Shown here: piece after piece, positions 1 to 8,610 of the stretch
How positions within the stretch are numbered: the first letter of the stretch is position 1
Layout of the letters: the number at the start of each line of letters is the position of its first letter
Made by a program: the position numbers and the translations under genes
The notes under the pieces: model-generated
What the model was told of the DNA's origin: nothing
Seen by the model: only the letters and a program-made list of their open reading frames with translations
The model's database searches: none
Assembly (NCBI GenBank): GCA_009778655.1
Contig: WRFZ01000171.1
Span: forward strand, 1-37,464
Origin: Candidatus Azobacteroides sp.
GTDB lineage: Bacteria > Bacteroidota > Bacteroidia > Bacteroidales > Azobacteroidaceae
DNA length: 37,464 nucleotides
Direction: 5' to 3'

Positions 1-1445
1 ACGTTTCCCAGATGGTCGGTTTGCACGGAACGGATGGGTTCTTGAATTTGAGGAAGCGAAATCACGTTGTCGGTTTTCATATCCATGATTTTCAAAGAGT
101 TGTAAGTAGCCAAAAGCAGCAGATGTTTCCCTTTGAAATCTATTTTTGTCAGACCATAGACGCCGGTATTGATATTATTGATATCGCTAACGCTCCGGTC
201 AGCATGGATTTCTTTCAAACCTTTATTATGACAACAGAAAAGACGCCCGTCAACTACCTCCAACGCCCAAACTTGTCCTTGAGTGCCGTTTATCAATTTC
301 AAGTGTTTCAGATTGTTCAGCTGAGGCAAATCTTCATTTTCAATGTACAAAACACATTGATTGGTAGCTATATACAAAGTATTATTCCATAATGCCGCAC
401 CATAAACTGCACCCAAGTTTCCTATGGGATCAATGTAGCAACTCAAATTATTAAGGTAACTGATGCAAGAGATACCTCTATCAAGCGCTGCCCAAATATT
501 GCCGGAGTCGTCTTCCATCAAAGAGAGTACCGTATTGTTTTGCAAACCGTTATCCGTTGAAATATGATTAAGAATCGTTCCGCTTGAGTCAGTTACAAAA
601 ATACCGCCGGATATGGTACCCCAATAGTAAATACCGCTTGAAGTCAGTATCCCGCAATTCAACTCTTTATTTACTAATATTTTAGAAAGCGCCGGATTCC
701 ATTCCTCGAATTTCTTTCCGTTATACCGGTAAATTCCTTTTCCAACAGTTCCCATCAAATAATCGGTTTCTCCTATCGGCAATATCACACGGACATCTGT
801 ATTTTTGAAACATTCGCTACCCGGAATCGGATGCAAACCGTAGCCGTCGAAACGGCAAATAGCGCCCAGCATCTGTTGTACCAAAAACTCGCTGCGCACT
901 TTCTGTAAGAAAAGAAAAGCTTGTTCGGAAGGAATTTTTCGGACGGTATGATAATCATAAACATAAATAGACGTAAAAGATTGGAAATAAACAAGCGTGT
1001 CTGCTATCCATATTTTCCAAAAGTCATCGTTGCGAAAAAGCGACCGGTCAATTTCAGCGCTTAATGAAGTGTAAACGAGATTTCCCGAAAAGTCCCTGTC
1101 CCACCTGCCAAACTCTTCATAACTACCGGTAAATAACGTTTGGTGCGAAAGGACAGCTACAGAACGTATAGTCAATTTGTTAGGCAATTCATTCAGACGC
1201 CATTCGATTCCGTCAAATTCCAACAAGCCGATGTCGTTTCCAAAATACAAAACACTTCTTTCGTCTTGTCCGATTGTCCAATTCTTATTACTCGCCAGAT
1301 AATCTTCCCGGTGAATATTAATGATATACGGATTGTTTGAATAAACAGGCTGCCGTAATAAAATTACAAAAAATAATAGATAAAAATATCTGAATATTTG
1401 AAAATCAAAAAATTTGAATTCCCATTTATATTTGATCAATCGCAT
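1..1445 (-). CDS. Beta-propeller sensor/regulator, N-terminal part (cut by window edge)
   Basis: The minus-strand frame is open from an ATG at 1445 to the window edge, giving about 481 residues without a stop. Residues 17-30 form a hydrophobic segment that looks like a signal peptide or anchor. After it comes the segment HREDYLASNKNWTIGQDE and then repeated blades such as EDDSGNIWAALDRGIS and the last visible one, VQTDHLGNV. This is the layout of Bacteroidetes periplasmic beta-propeller regulators, which continue into a Y_Y_Y domain and end either in a LuxR-type HTH or a histidine kinase. The C-terminal half lies outside the window, so the output domain is unknown. The opening segment resembles the LuxR-type group more than hybrid kinases (inference). 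The start overlaps the end of rpiB by 20 nt, which suggests translational coupling. No in-frame ATG lies between 1445 and about 870, so the overlapping start is the only good ATG. Confidence 0.8.
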   Translation of the reverse strand, partial: MRLIKYKWEFKFFDFQIFRYFYLLFFVILLRQPVYSNNPYIINIHREDYLASNKNWTIGQDERSVLYFGNDIGLLEFDGIEWRLNELPNKLTIRSVAVLSHQTLFTGSYEEFGRWDRDFSGNLVYTSLSAEIDRSLFRNDDFWKIWIADTLVYFQSFTSIYVYDYHTVRKIPSEQAFLFLQKVRSEFLVQQMLGAICRFDGYGLHPIPGSECFKNTDVRVILPIGETDYLMGTVGKGIYRYNGKKFEEWNPALSKILVNKELNCGILTSSGIYYWGTISGGIFVTDSSGTILNHISTDNGLQNNTVLSLMEDDSGNIWAALDRGISCISYLNNLSCYIDPIGNLGAVYGAALWNNTLYIATNQCVLYIENEDLPQLNNLKHLKLINGTQGQVWALEVVDGRLFCCHNKGLKEIHADRSVSDINNINTGVYGLTKIDFKGKHLLLLATYNSLKIMDMKTDNVISLPQIQEPIRSVQTDHLGN

Positions 1446-1863
1446 CTACACGGCATTGATGTCTTCCGCCTTCAAAAGGCGTATCCAAAAAAGCGGTAAT
1501 TATTTTTTCCGCCAATTCAAAAGAAATAAATCGCCCCGGAAGCGTCAAGATATTAGCGTCGTTGTGTGCACGGGCCAATCGCGCAATTTCTTCGTTCCAG
1601 CACAAGGCAGCTCGAATGCCTTTATGCTTATTTACAGTCATATTAATCCCGTTTCCCGTACTGCAAACGGCTATTCCTTTTCGGACTTCTTTTTGTTCGA
1701 CAGCTTTTGCCAAGCGATGCCCGTAAATAGCATAATTTGTACTTTCGGCGGAATAAGTTCCATAGTCAACAACCGATCTGTTCTTCCCTTCCAACAACTT
1801 CCGAATATATTCTTTCATTTCGTATCCGGCATGATCGGAAGCTAATCCGATTTTATCTTCCAT
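1426..1863 (-). CDS. rpiB: Ribose-5-phosphate isomerase B
   Basis: This 145-residue protein interconverts ribose 5-phosphate and ribulose 5-phosphate in the non-oxidative pentose phosphate pathway (cytosol). The family signature is clear: SDHAG at residues 9-13, the catalytic cysteine Cys67 in VCSTGNGINM (most RpiB have CGTGIG), and the RAHNDAN segment with His100 and Asn101. Length is typical (about 145-150). The start at 1863 overlaps the end of tkt by 11 nt and the stop overlaps the next gene by 20 nt, so tkt, rpiB and the sensor gene look like one transcript. Pairing with transketolase fits the pathway. The related LacA/LacB galactose-6-phosphate isomerases share the fold, but the context favours RpiB. 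Confidence 0.95.
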   Translation of the reverse strand: MEDKIGLASDHAGYEMKEYIRKLLEGKNRSVVDYGTYSAESTNYAIYGHRLAKAVEQKEVRKGIAVCSTGNGINMTVNKHKGIRAALCWNEEIARLARAHNDANILTLPGRFISFELAEKIITAFLDTPFEGGRHQCRVDAIDQI

Positions 1864-3886
1864 TCATCAATTCGATTACTTGTTTATAAACGTTTTCCGG
1901 CGTGAAACCGAGTTTTTCGTCCAACACTTTGTAAGGTGCGGAAAAACCGAACGATTCCATGCCCCATATTTTGCCGGCGTCGCCGACTAATCCCAAAAGC
2001 GTTGCCGGAAGTCCGGCTGTCAGACCGAATATTTTTTTACCCGGAATAATCACGGAGTCTTGATAATCTTTGGGTTGGGAACGGAACAAACCTTCGGAGG
2101 GAACCGATACGATCCGAACTTTTATTCCTTCTTTACGTAATAATGCCGCTCCTTCCACCAAAGTAGCGACTTCAGAACCCGAAGCCAGCAGGATAACATC
2201 GGCATAACCGTCGCATTCAACCACGTAACCGCCTCGAGCTGCTTGCAAGGCTTCTTCGTAACGGTTGGTTTTTGCCGGTAAATCAGTGATATTTTGACGG
2301 GAAAGAATCAAGCCGGTCGGCGTGTGCGTATTTTCTATCGCTAATTTCCACGCAACGGTTGTTTCCTGTACGTCTGCCGGACGAAGCACCAGCATCGAAT
2401 TATGTCCCTTGTGATTTTTCAGTTTTTCCATCAGACGGATTTGCGCTTCCTGTTCGACCGGTTCGTGGGTAGGACCGTCTTCGCCTACGCGAAAAGCGTC
2501 GTGCGTCCAGATGAATTTGACTGGAAGTTCCATAAGAGCAGCCATGCGTATCGCCGGCTTCATGTAATCGGAAAAAACAAAGAACGTTCCGCAAGCCGGG
2601 ATAACGCCTCCGTACAGTGCGATACCGATACATACGCAAGCCATAGTCAACTCGGCAACGCCGGCTTGCAAAAATGCGCCGGAAAAATCGTCTTTTGTAA
2701 TCGCATGGGTTTGTTTCAAGAAACCGTCCGTTTTGTCGGAGTTGGATAAATCGGCCGACGCCACAATCATGTTTTCCACTTGAGTTGCCAGAACGCCCAA
2801 AACCGTTGACGATGCCGCTCGCGTCGCTTGATTGGGTTTCTGTCGGATAGCCTCCCAATCAACAGCCGGCGCTTGACCCGATAGCCAAGAAGCTAATTTT
2901 TTTGCCCGTTCCGGATGAATTTTCGCCCAAACCTCTTGTTCCATTTTCTCTGCCGCGACGATTTTTTTCAATTCTTCTTTTCGCCGGGCATACAATTGTT
3001 TGACTTCCGGAAAAATATAAAAAGGATTTTCCGGATTTCCGCCCAAATTTTCGACGGTCTTTTCAAACGAAGCGCCGGCTTCGCCCAAAGGCATACCGTG
3101 AGTAGCGCATTTGTTTTCATACGATTCGCCGTCGGCTTTACGAGCGCCTTTCCCCATAATGGTTTTCCCGATAATGAGCGTAGGAGAACCGGTGTTCGCT
3201 TGCGCTTCAAGCAGGGCTTTTTCGATAGCGACAACATCGTTTCCGTTTATTTCGATTACTTTCCAGCCCCAAGCGCTGTATTTGGCGGCAGTATTTTCGT
3301 CGGTTACTTCCCGAACGGTGGTAGAAAGTTGAATATCATTAGAATCATAAAACATAATCAGATTGTCCAAACCCAGATGGCCGGCGATTCGTCCGGCGCC
3401 TTGGGAAATTTCTTCCTCAACGCCTCCGTCGGAAATATAGGCATAAATTTTTTGAGTCAGCGGACGTCCGGTTTTTGCCGCCAAGAATTTAGCGGCGATA
3501 GCTGCGCCTACGGCGTAGGTATGTCCTTGTCCCAGCGGACCGGAAGTATTTTCAATTCCGCGTGCGACATCCCGTTCTGGGTGTCCGGGCGTAACGCTCC
3601 CCCACTGACGAAATTGCTTCAAATCGTCTAAAGAGAATTTACCGGCAAGCGTTAAAACGGAATACAGCATGGACGACATATGTCCGGGGTCTAAAAAGAA
3701 GCGATCGCGTCCTTCCCACGTCGGGTTTTCGGGATCGTAAATCAAGAATTTGCTGTATAATACATTTATAAAATCGGCGCCTCCCATAGCGCCGCCCGGA
3801 TGTCCGGATTTAGCTTTTTCCACCATAGCAGCCGCTAATATTCGAATGTTATCGGCAGCTTGATTCATAACTTGAGTATCGTTCAT
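1853..3886 (-). CDS. tkt: Transketolase
   Basis: This 677-residue thiamine-diphosphate enzyme transfers two-carbon ketol units between sugar phosphates in the non-oxidative pentose phosphate pathway. Visible motifs are SGHPGG (27-32), DPGHM (67-70 region), TPGHPE (about 100-104), SGPLGQG (115-121) and the metal/ThDP motif ISDGGVEEEIS at about 151-161. The SDGGVEEE form replaces the GDGCxxEG of enterobacterial enzymes, as expected for Bacteroidetes. The central pyrimidine domain carries EDGPTHEPVEQ. Length matches full transketolases (650-680). It is the first gene of the tkt-rpiB-sensor cluster, with a -7 box about 45 nt upstream of its ATG. Confidence 0.97.
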   Translation of the reverse strand: MNDTQVMNQAADNIRILAAAMVEKAKSGHPGGAMGGADFINVLYSKFLIYDPENPTWEGRDRFFLDPGHMSSMLYSVLTLAGKFSLDDLKQFRQWGSVTPGHPERDVARGIENTSGPLGQGHTYAVGAAIAAKFLAAKTGRPLTQKIYAYISDGGVEEEISQGAGRIAGHLGLDNLIMFYDSNDIQLSTTVREVTDENTAAKYSAWGWKVIEINGNDVVAIEKALLEAQANTGSPTLIIGKTIMGKGARKADGESYENKCATHGMPLGEAGASFEKTVENLGGNPENPFYIFPEVKQLYARRKEELKKIVAAEKMEQEVWAKIHPERAKKLASWLSGQAPAVDWEAIRQKPNQATRAASSTVLGVLATQVENMIVASADLSNSDKTDGFLKQTHAITKDDFSGAFLQAGVAELTMACVCIGIALYGGVIPACGTFFVFSDYMKPAIRMAALMELPVKFIWTHDAFRVGEDGPTHEPVEQEAQIRLMEKLKNHKGHNSMLVLRPADVQETTVAWKLAIENTHTPTGLILSRQNITDLPAKTNRYEEALQAARGGYVVECDGYADVILLASGSEVATLVEGAALLRKEGIKVRIVSVPSEGLFRSQPKDYQDSVIIPGKKIFGLTAGLPATLLGLVGDAGKIWGMESFGFSAPYKVLDEKLGFTPENVYKQVIELMNGR

Positions 3887-3930
3887 TTCGTATATAAAAT
3901 TAAGTAATGCACATTAAAAAATCGGATTGG

Positions 3931-3938
3931 CAAATGTA
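3931..3938 (-). promoter_or_regulatory. -7 promoter box upstream of tkt
   Basis: The minus strand reads TACATTTG, a perfect TAnnTTTG Bacteroidetes -7 box. It lies about 45 nt before the tkt ATG at 3886. No good TTTG is seen at the -33 position, so this rests on the -7 match alone. Confidence 0.5.
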
Positions 3939-4004
3939 CTAAATATATTTTGATTAGAGCGCATTTTTCAACAAAAAACTCACCGACGGGGCGAGTTTTG
4001 CAAG

Positions 4005-4091
4005 CGGAAAGAGGGGGATTCGAACCCCCGGTACAGTTTCCCGTACGACAGTTTAGCAAACTGTTGGTTTAAGCCACTCACCCATCTTTCC
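4005..4091 (-). tRNA. tRNA-Ser (anticodon GCU)
   Basis: The minus strand folds as a class II tRNA of 87 nt. The acceptor stem is GGAAAGA paired with TCTTTCC, with a discriminator G and no encoded CCA. The anticodon arm is ACAGT-TTGCTAA-ACTGT with anticodon GCT. There is a long variable arm (positions about 4028-4046) and the T-arm contains GGTTCGAATCC. The long variable arm plus GCT identifies tRNA-Ser reading AGC/AGU codons. Confidence 0.95.
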
Positions 4092-4128
4092 CTGTGCCTA
4101 TTTATTTCAATTTTTGCGAATGGCGGTG

Positions 4129-4160
4129 CAAAGATAAAAGAATCTTTTTGATTTAACAAA
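4129..4160 (-). promoter_or_regulatory. Promoter of tRNA-Ser (-33 and -7 boxes)
   Basis: On the minus strand TTTG (4157-4160) is followed after exactly 20 nt by TATCTTTG (4129-4136), a perfect Bacteroidetes -33/-7 pair. The -7 box ends 37 nt before the 5' end of the mature tRNA, which leaves room for a short leader. It is interleaved with the divergent mltG promoter. Confidence 0.7.
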
Positions 4161-4180
4161 GATTTATCATTTCATTTTTA

Positions 4181-4188
4181 TATTTTTG
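4181..4188 (+). promoter_or_regulatory. -7 promoter box upstream of mltG
   Basis: TATTTTTG matches TAnnTTTG and lies 26 nt before the mltG ATG, giving a short leader. A T-rich TTTTTG lies at 4145-4150, too far upstream for a standard -33 element. Confidence 0.5.
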
Positions 4189-4214
4189 TACCGTCAAAAT
4201 TAAGCGATATTCAT

Positions 4215-5276
4215 ATGAAACAACGTACTACCCTGTCGAAAAGTAAAAGTTTCCGGAGAAAAATCGTATTCGGAATGCTTGCAATTTTTATCCTAATAAC
4301 CGGTACAATAGCCGGAACTCTTTTTATAAAAGTCGTTTCTCCGGCGTTCAAAACCGATAAAATTACTTACCTCTGTATTGATGAAAAAAAAGATTACGAA
4401 GCCCTTTTAAATCAATTGGAAACAGAATCTCAAATAAAAGATATTCGTCTGTTCGACCGATTGGCTTCGATTATGAAATATCCTCAAAATATAAAATCAG
4501 GGAGATATGAAATCAAACCTCAGTTGAATTATTTGGAACTTATCCGCATGTTGCGAAACGGAAATCAGACTCCGGTTAAATTGACATTCAATAATATTCG
4601 TCTGAAAAAAGATTTTGCCGAAAGAGTCGGAAGTCAGTTGATGTTCGGAGAGGAACTTCTTCTGAATAACTTGAACCAACCGGAAGTCTGCCAATCGTTA
4701 GGGTTTGATACGACTACCGTTATGTGTATGTTTATACCGAATACTTACGAAATATATTGGACGATTTCCGTTACTCAATTTCTTGATCGCATGAAAAAAG
4801 AATACGATCGCTTTTGGACTGCCGACCGATTGAAAAAAGCGCATGAACTTTCGTTAAGCCCTGTGGAAGTATCTGTTCTGGCTTCGATTGTAGAGGAAGA
4901 AACGGCTGACAAATCCGAATATCCGATTGTCGCCGGATTATATATCAACCGTTTACGAAAAGGTATGCTTTTACAAGCCGATCCGACCGTCAAATTTGCA
5001 GTCGGTGATTTTGAGTTGCGACGAATTTTATTTGCCCATCTTGACATTGATTCTCCTTATAATACCTATAAAAATTTCGGACTGCCGCCCGGCCCTATTC
5101 GTATTCCTTCTATCGCAGGCATTGACGCCGTTTTGAATTATACGCATCATAATTATTTATATATGGTTGCCAAAGAAGATTTTTCCGGCCGTCATAATTT
5201 TGCCGTTACGCTTTCGGAACATAATCGGAATGCCGATAAATATCGTCAAGCGTTGAATCGGAATAATATTCGGTGA
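4215..5276 (+). CDS. mltG: Endolytic murein transglycosylase MltG (YceG-like)
   Basis: This 353-residue inner-membrane protein of the YceG/MltG family cleaves nascent glycan strands in the periplasm and is thought to set glycan chain length. A single N-terminal membrane segment spans about residues 18-38 after a basic tail. The catalytic core motif ASIVEEET is at about 223-230, with Glu227 matching the essential Glu218 of the E. coli enzyme. It is followed by INRLRKGMLLQADPTV and, near the C-terminus, SPYNTYKNFGLPPGPI, both family hallmarks. Length is typical (330-380). The gene stands alone behind its own -7 box, divergent from the tRNA gene. Confidence 0.95.
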   Translation: MKQRTTLSKSKSFRRKIVFGMLAIFILITGTIAGTLFIKVVSPAFKTDKITYLCIDEKKDYEALLNQLETESQIKDIRLFDRLASIMKYPQNIKSGRYEIKPQLNYLELIRMLRNGNQTPVKLTFNNIRLKKDFAERVGSQLMFGEELLLNNLNQPEVCQSLGFDTTTVMCMFIPNTYEIYWTISVTQFLDRMKKEYDRFWTADRLKKAHELSLSPVEVSVLASIVEEETADKSEYPIVAGLYINRLRKGMLLQADPTVKFAVGDFELRRILFAHLDIDSPYNTYKNFGLPPGPIRIPSIAGIDAVLNYTHHNYLYMVAKEDFSGRHNFAVTLSEHNRNADKYRQALNRNNIR

Positions 5277-5367
5277 ATAAAAAGTCAAAACAAAATATTT
5301 GCTTCCGATTCCCGTTATTTAAACGATATGGCAAAAAATTTTCGATAATAAAATTTATAATGAACTT

Positions 5368-5454
5368 ATGCTGAGAACCGGTTTGAAATATTTGGCAATA
5401 TTGATCTTCCTCATGTGTTTTTTGGCAGCTTGCGCTACTCCTTGCGGTTGTTAA
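5368..5454 (+). CDS. Possible 28-residue lipoprotein
   Basis: An ATG at 5368 opens a 28-codon frame ending in TAA at 5452-5454. The product has a short basic start (MLRTGLKY), a hydrophobic stretch and the lipobox FLAAC at residues 18-22, leaving a mature tail of only CATPCGC, if Cys22 is the lipidated residue. This is the layout of very small bacterial lipoproteins such as entericidins, although no homology is claimed. It lies between mltG and the gapA promoter, on the same strand as both. No matching -7 box is seen just upstream, so it would be co-transcribed with mltG or not expressed. A chance ORF of this length is plausible; the clean signal peptide is the only argument for it. Confidence 0.4.
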   Translation: MLRTGLKYLAILIFLMCFLAACATPCGC

Positions 5455-5491
5455 AATACGAATGACTTTTTTGAAAAAATGAATCATTTTA

Positions 5492-5523
5492 TTTGAGAAA
5501 GTGCGTAAAATTTTGTAATTTTG
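5492..5523 (+). promoter_or_regulatory. Promoter of gapA (-33 and -7 boxes)
   Basis: TTTG (5492-5495) is followed after 20 nt by TAATTTTG (5516-5523). Both match the Bacteroidetes sigma-ABfr consensus and the spacing is ideal. Transcription would start near 5530, leaving a leader of about 65 nt. This is the clearest plus-strand promoter in the window and fits a highly expressed gene. Confidence 0.75.
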
Positions 5524-5568
5524 CGGCGTAAAAAGGCTCGAATTATTCCCTAAAAAAGGATAATATAA

Positions 5569-6594
<1,026 letters not shown>

Positions 6595-6623
6595 AACAAT
6601 TGATTTTTAATAATCAGTAGATT

Positions 6624-6640
6624 TGCGGGTCAAGCCTGCA
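6624..6640 (+). repeat. Small palindrome downstream of gapA
   Basis: TGCGGG and CCTGCA flank a TCAAG loop and pair with one G-U wobble. The wording gcgggtcaagcctgcaatgac resembles dispersed palindromic repeats seen in many bacterial genomes (from memory, not searched). Confidence 0.4.
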
Positions 6641-6654
6641 ATGACAAAATGATG

Positions 6655-6682
6655 GTAGAGATGCGGCACGCCGTGTCTCTAC
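6655..6682 (+). terminator. Hairpin between gapA and the convergent hydrolase gene
   Basis: GTAGAGA at 6655-6661 pairs with TCTCTAC at 6676-6682. The inner TGCGG/CCGTG adds five more pairs, two of them G-U wobbles when read on the plus strand. The stem is about 12 bp with a 4-nt loop, followed by a short T-rich stretch. It overlaps the last codons of the convergent hydrolase gene, so it probably ends transcription from both sides. It also resembles a dispersed GTAGAGA palindrome family. Confidence 0.55.
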
Positions 6683-7851
6683 TTTATTAAATCCATTACT
6701 CCGTCTATCATAAGATACGTATCCGCATCGAGCGGTCCTTTGGACGGGTGAATGGTATCTTTAGCCTTTCCCAATCGAACAATCACTAAGTTTTTATCGG
6801 GAACTATAAGGATTCGCTGTCCGAGATGTCCTATCATGCCATAAAACGACGGATGATAATTCTCGTCTATCCAAATAGAATAGCCGTATTTCTTCGGTTC
6901 GTTCGGAAGAAAAGCATCGGAACAGGGCGTAATCATTCGTTCGACAAAAGCCGAATCCAGCAGTTGAACACCTTTCCAATTCCCTTTTTGAAGCAATAGT
7001 TGTCCCAATTTGGCATAATCGCGTACATTGCTGTAAAAACAACAAAACGATTTTTCAAGTCCTCCGCTCAACGACCAAAGCGCATCGTTTTCCATACCCA
7101 TGGGTTGCCAAAACTCTTCCGAAAGGTATTGCGCCAAATTTTTTCCCGTAGCTCGTTTCAAAATAATAGCCAATAATTCGGTATTGGCGGAAAGATACTT
7201 GAAGTGTCCTCCGGGATGACTTGAAAAATGCCGCTTCAGCAATTGTTTTTCGATATGATCACCGTAATACGCTTCCGCCGTCATGTTTAAGGGTGAATAA
7301 TAATCTTCCGTCCAGTCGAATCCCGAACGCATGGACGCTAAATCCCCAATCGTTGCCAAGCGACCCAAAGAATCTTGAAGAAATTCGGGAATAAAATCGG
7401 TAATCCGCTGATCCAAACCCTTAATATACCCTTGCTCAATGGCTTTTCCCAACAGCAGGGTCGTAATACTTTTCGCCATTGAAAAAGCATTGGTCAAATC
7501 GGAATCCGAATAATTCTCCCAATATTCTTCATACAACAATTTTCCGTCTTGAATAACAGCAAAACCGACGGATTGAAAATCTTCCAATTCTTTCCGCAAG
7601 CTATCCGGCAATTGCAATTGATTGTATTTTTCGTGCAATTCCCAAGGTTGGGGCGTTCCGGCTCGAACAACGGCATTATCAAAATCAACATAATCGTCAA
7701 TGTAGGCGGTAGAGTAACCTTTAAGCATCGTTTTTCGAAACGCACTGAAAATATATCCGTTTCCGGAAACATACAATCCCACAATAACCAATGCTATGAT
7801 AAGGAGAAATCCTCCTAAAATTCTTGTAAAAATTTTGCCTGTTCGTTTCAT
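6679..7851 (-). CDS. Beta-lactamase-fold serine hydrolase
   Basis: This 390-residue protein belongs to the class C beta-lactamase / 6-aminohexanoate-dimer hydrolase superfamily (PF00144). An N-terminal membrane segment (about residues 9-29) points to an exported, possibly membrane-anchored enzyme. The catalytic SxxK is FSMAKS (Ser124, Lys127). The second-motif tyrosine is probably Tyr219 in KYLSANTELL, and GHLGQ near the C-terminus could be the third motif. The open frame extends to 7914, but a -7 box at 7868-7875 lies inside that extension, so ATG 7851 (MKRTGKIF) is chosen. Substrate is unknown: esterase, amidase or peptidase are all possible. There is no reason to call it a resistance enzyme. 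Confidence 0.85.
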   Translation of the reverse strand: MKRTGKIFTRILGGFLLIIALVIVGLYVSGNGYIFSAFRKTMLKGYSTAYIDDYVDFDNAVVRAGTPQPWELHEKYNQLQLPDSLRKELEDFQSVGFAVIQDGKLLYEEYWENYSDSDLTNAFSMAKSITTLLLGKAIEQGYIKGLDQRITDFIPEFLQDSLGRLATIGDLASMRSGFDWTEDYYSPLNMTAEAYYGDHIEKQLLKRHFSSHPGGHFKYLSANTELLAIILKRATGKNLAQYLSEEFWQPMGMENDALWSLSGGLEKSFCCFYSNVRDYAKLGQLLLQKGNWKGVQLLDSAFVERMITPCSDAFLPNEPKKYGYSIWIDENYHPSFYGMIGHLGQRILIVPDKNLVIVRLGKAKDTIHPSKGPLDADTYLMIDGVMDLIK

Positions 7852-7867
7852 GCTATGTATTTTTTTA

Positions 7868-7875
7868 CAAAAGTA
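7868..7875 (-). promoter_or_regulatory. -7 promoter box of the serine hydrolase gene
   Basis: The minus strand reads TACTTTTG, a perfect TAnnTTTG, 16 nt before the ATG at 7851. It decides the start codon, because the longer frame to 7914 would begin upstream of transcription. Confidence 0.5.
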
Positions 7876-7969
7876 TAGAAAAAATACATACTTTCCTGCT
7901 TGAGGCCGTATCAAAAGCTTTTTACCGGAAAAATATTTCAGATTCGTATAGTTAATTTCAAAAAACAGC

Positions 7970-7977
7970 TATCTTTG
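7970..7977 (+). promoter_or_regulatory. -7 promoter box upstream of the deleted nuclease gene
   Basis: TATCTTTG matches TAnnTTTG and lies 42 nt before the ATG at 8020. No good -33 box is seen. Retention of a promoter suggests the shortened gene may still be transcribed. Confidence 0.45.
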
Positions 7978-8019
7978 CTAAAACTAATGAATAAATTATT
8001 TAACTAAATTCTTTAATTT

Positions 8020-8610
8020 ATGGAAAATTTCGATGAACCGGAAGAGAGGTATCTGAATCCGTTAACGGATTTCGGATTTCACAAAGTGTTTGGAACGATG
8101 GTAGGAATTTTGGATTTCGTCCTTTTCGATGAATCGGAAGAAGACAAAGAACAGGTAATCGAGTACGTTCAACTTGTACGGGAGCGAACAAAGACGCTTT
8201 ATTCGGATAGATTGAAATTTGTATTTATCGAATTGCCGAAATTCAGAAAGACGGAGGAAGAATTGGAAACCCGATTCGACCGATGGTTGTTTATACTGAA
8301 AAACTTATACAAATTAAAAGAGTGTCCGGTATCAATTCGGGATAATATTTTTAAAGAGTTGTTTCAATTAGCGGAAATAAAACAATTAACAAAAAAAGAT
8401 ATGAGAGCATACAAGAAAAGTATAACGGATTATCACGAAGTTCGCAGCGCCATAGATTGCGCTCGCGAAGAAAGCTTCGAAAAAGGCGTCGAGAAAGAAA
8501 AAATTGCTGTCATTCAAAAATGCCTTCAAATGGATATTCCGATAGAAGTAATTGTCGGAATTACCGATTATTCAAAAGAGCAAATAATGGAGATGAAAAT
8601 TAAAAACTAA
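8020..8610 (+). CDS. Rpn/PD-(D/E)XK nuclease-family protein lacking its nuclease core
   Basis: The 196-residue product starts with YLNPLTDFGFHKVFGT (residues 11-26), the usual opening of Bacteroidetes Rpn-family PD-(D/E)XK transposase-like nucleases. It then passes directly into GILDFVLFDE and the C-terminal helical part (KFRKTEEELETRFDRWLFILKN, broken here for length: residues about 78-99; then AREESFEKGVEKEK at 149-162). Full-length relatives are about 290-310 residues, with the catalytic D and ExQ motifs in the stretch that is absent here. The reading frame is intact across the junction near residue 26, so this looks like an in-frame internal deletion of about 100 residues rather than a frameshift. 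Nuclease activity is not expected. The 3' end overlaps the convergent glycosylase gene by 4 nt. Confidence 0.75.
   Translation: MENFDEPEERYLNPLTDFGFHKVFGTMVGILDFVLFDESEEDKEQVIEYVQLVRERTKTLYSDRLKFVFIELPKFRKTEEELETRFDRWLFILKNLYKLKECPVSIRDNIFKELFQLAEIKQLTKKDMRAYKKSITDYHEVRSAIDCAREESFEKGVEKEKIAVIQKCLQMDIPIEVIVGITDYSKEQIMEMKIKN

Noticed and set aside
12-392. Plus-strand ORF of 126 codons
   Set aside because: Antisense to the beta-propeller gene, whose motifs are clear on the minus strand; the plus-strand product shows no family features.
2915-3631. Plus-strand ORF of 238 codons
   Set aside because: Lies entirely antisense to tkt, which is unmistakable; composition is typical of a shadow frame.
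6679-7851. Beta-lactamase as antibiotic resistance gene
   Set aside because: The SxxK fold also covers esterases and peptidases; nothing in sequence or context points to drug hydrolysis.
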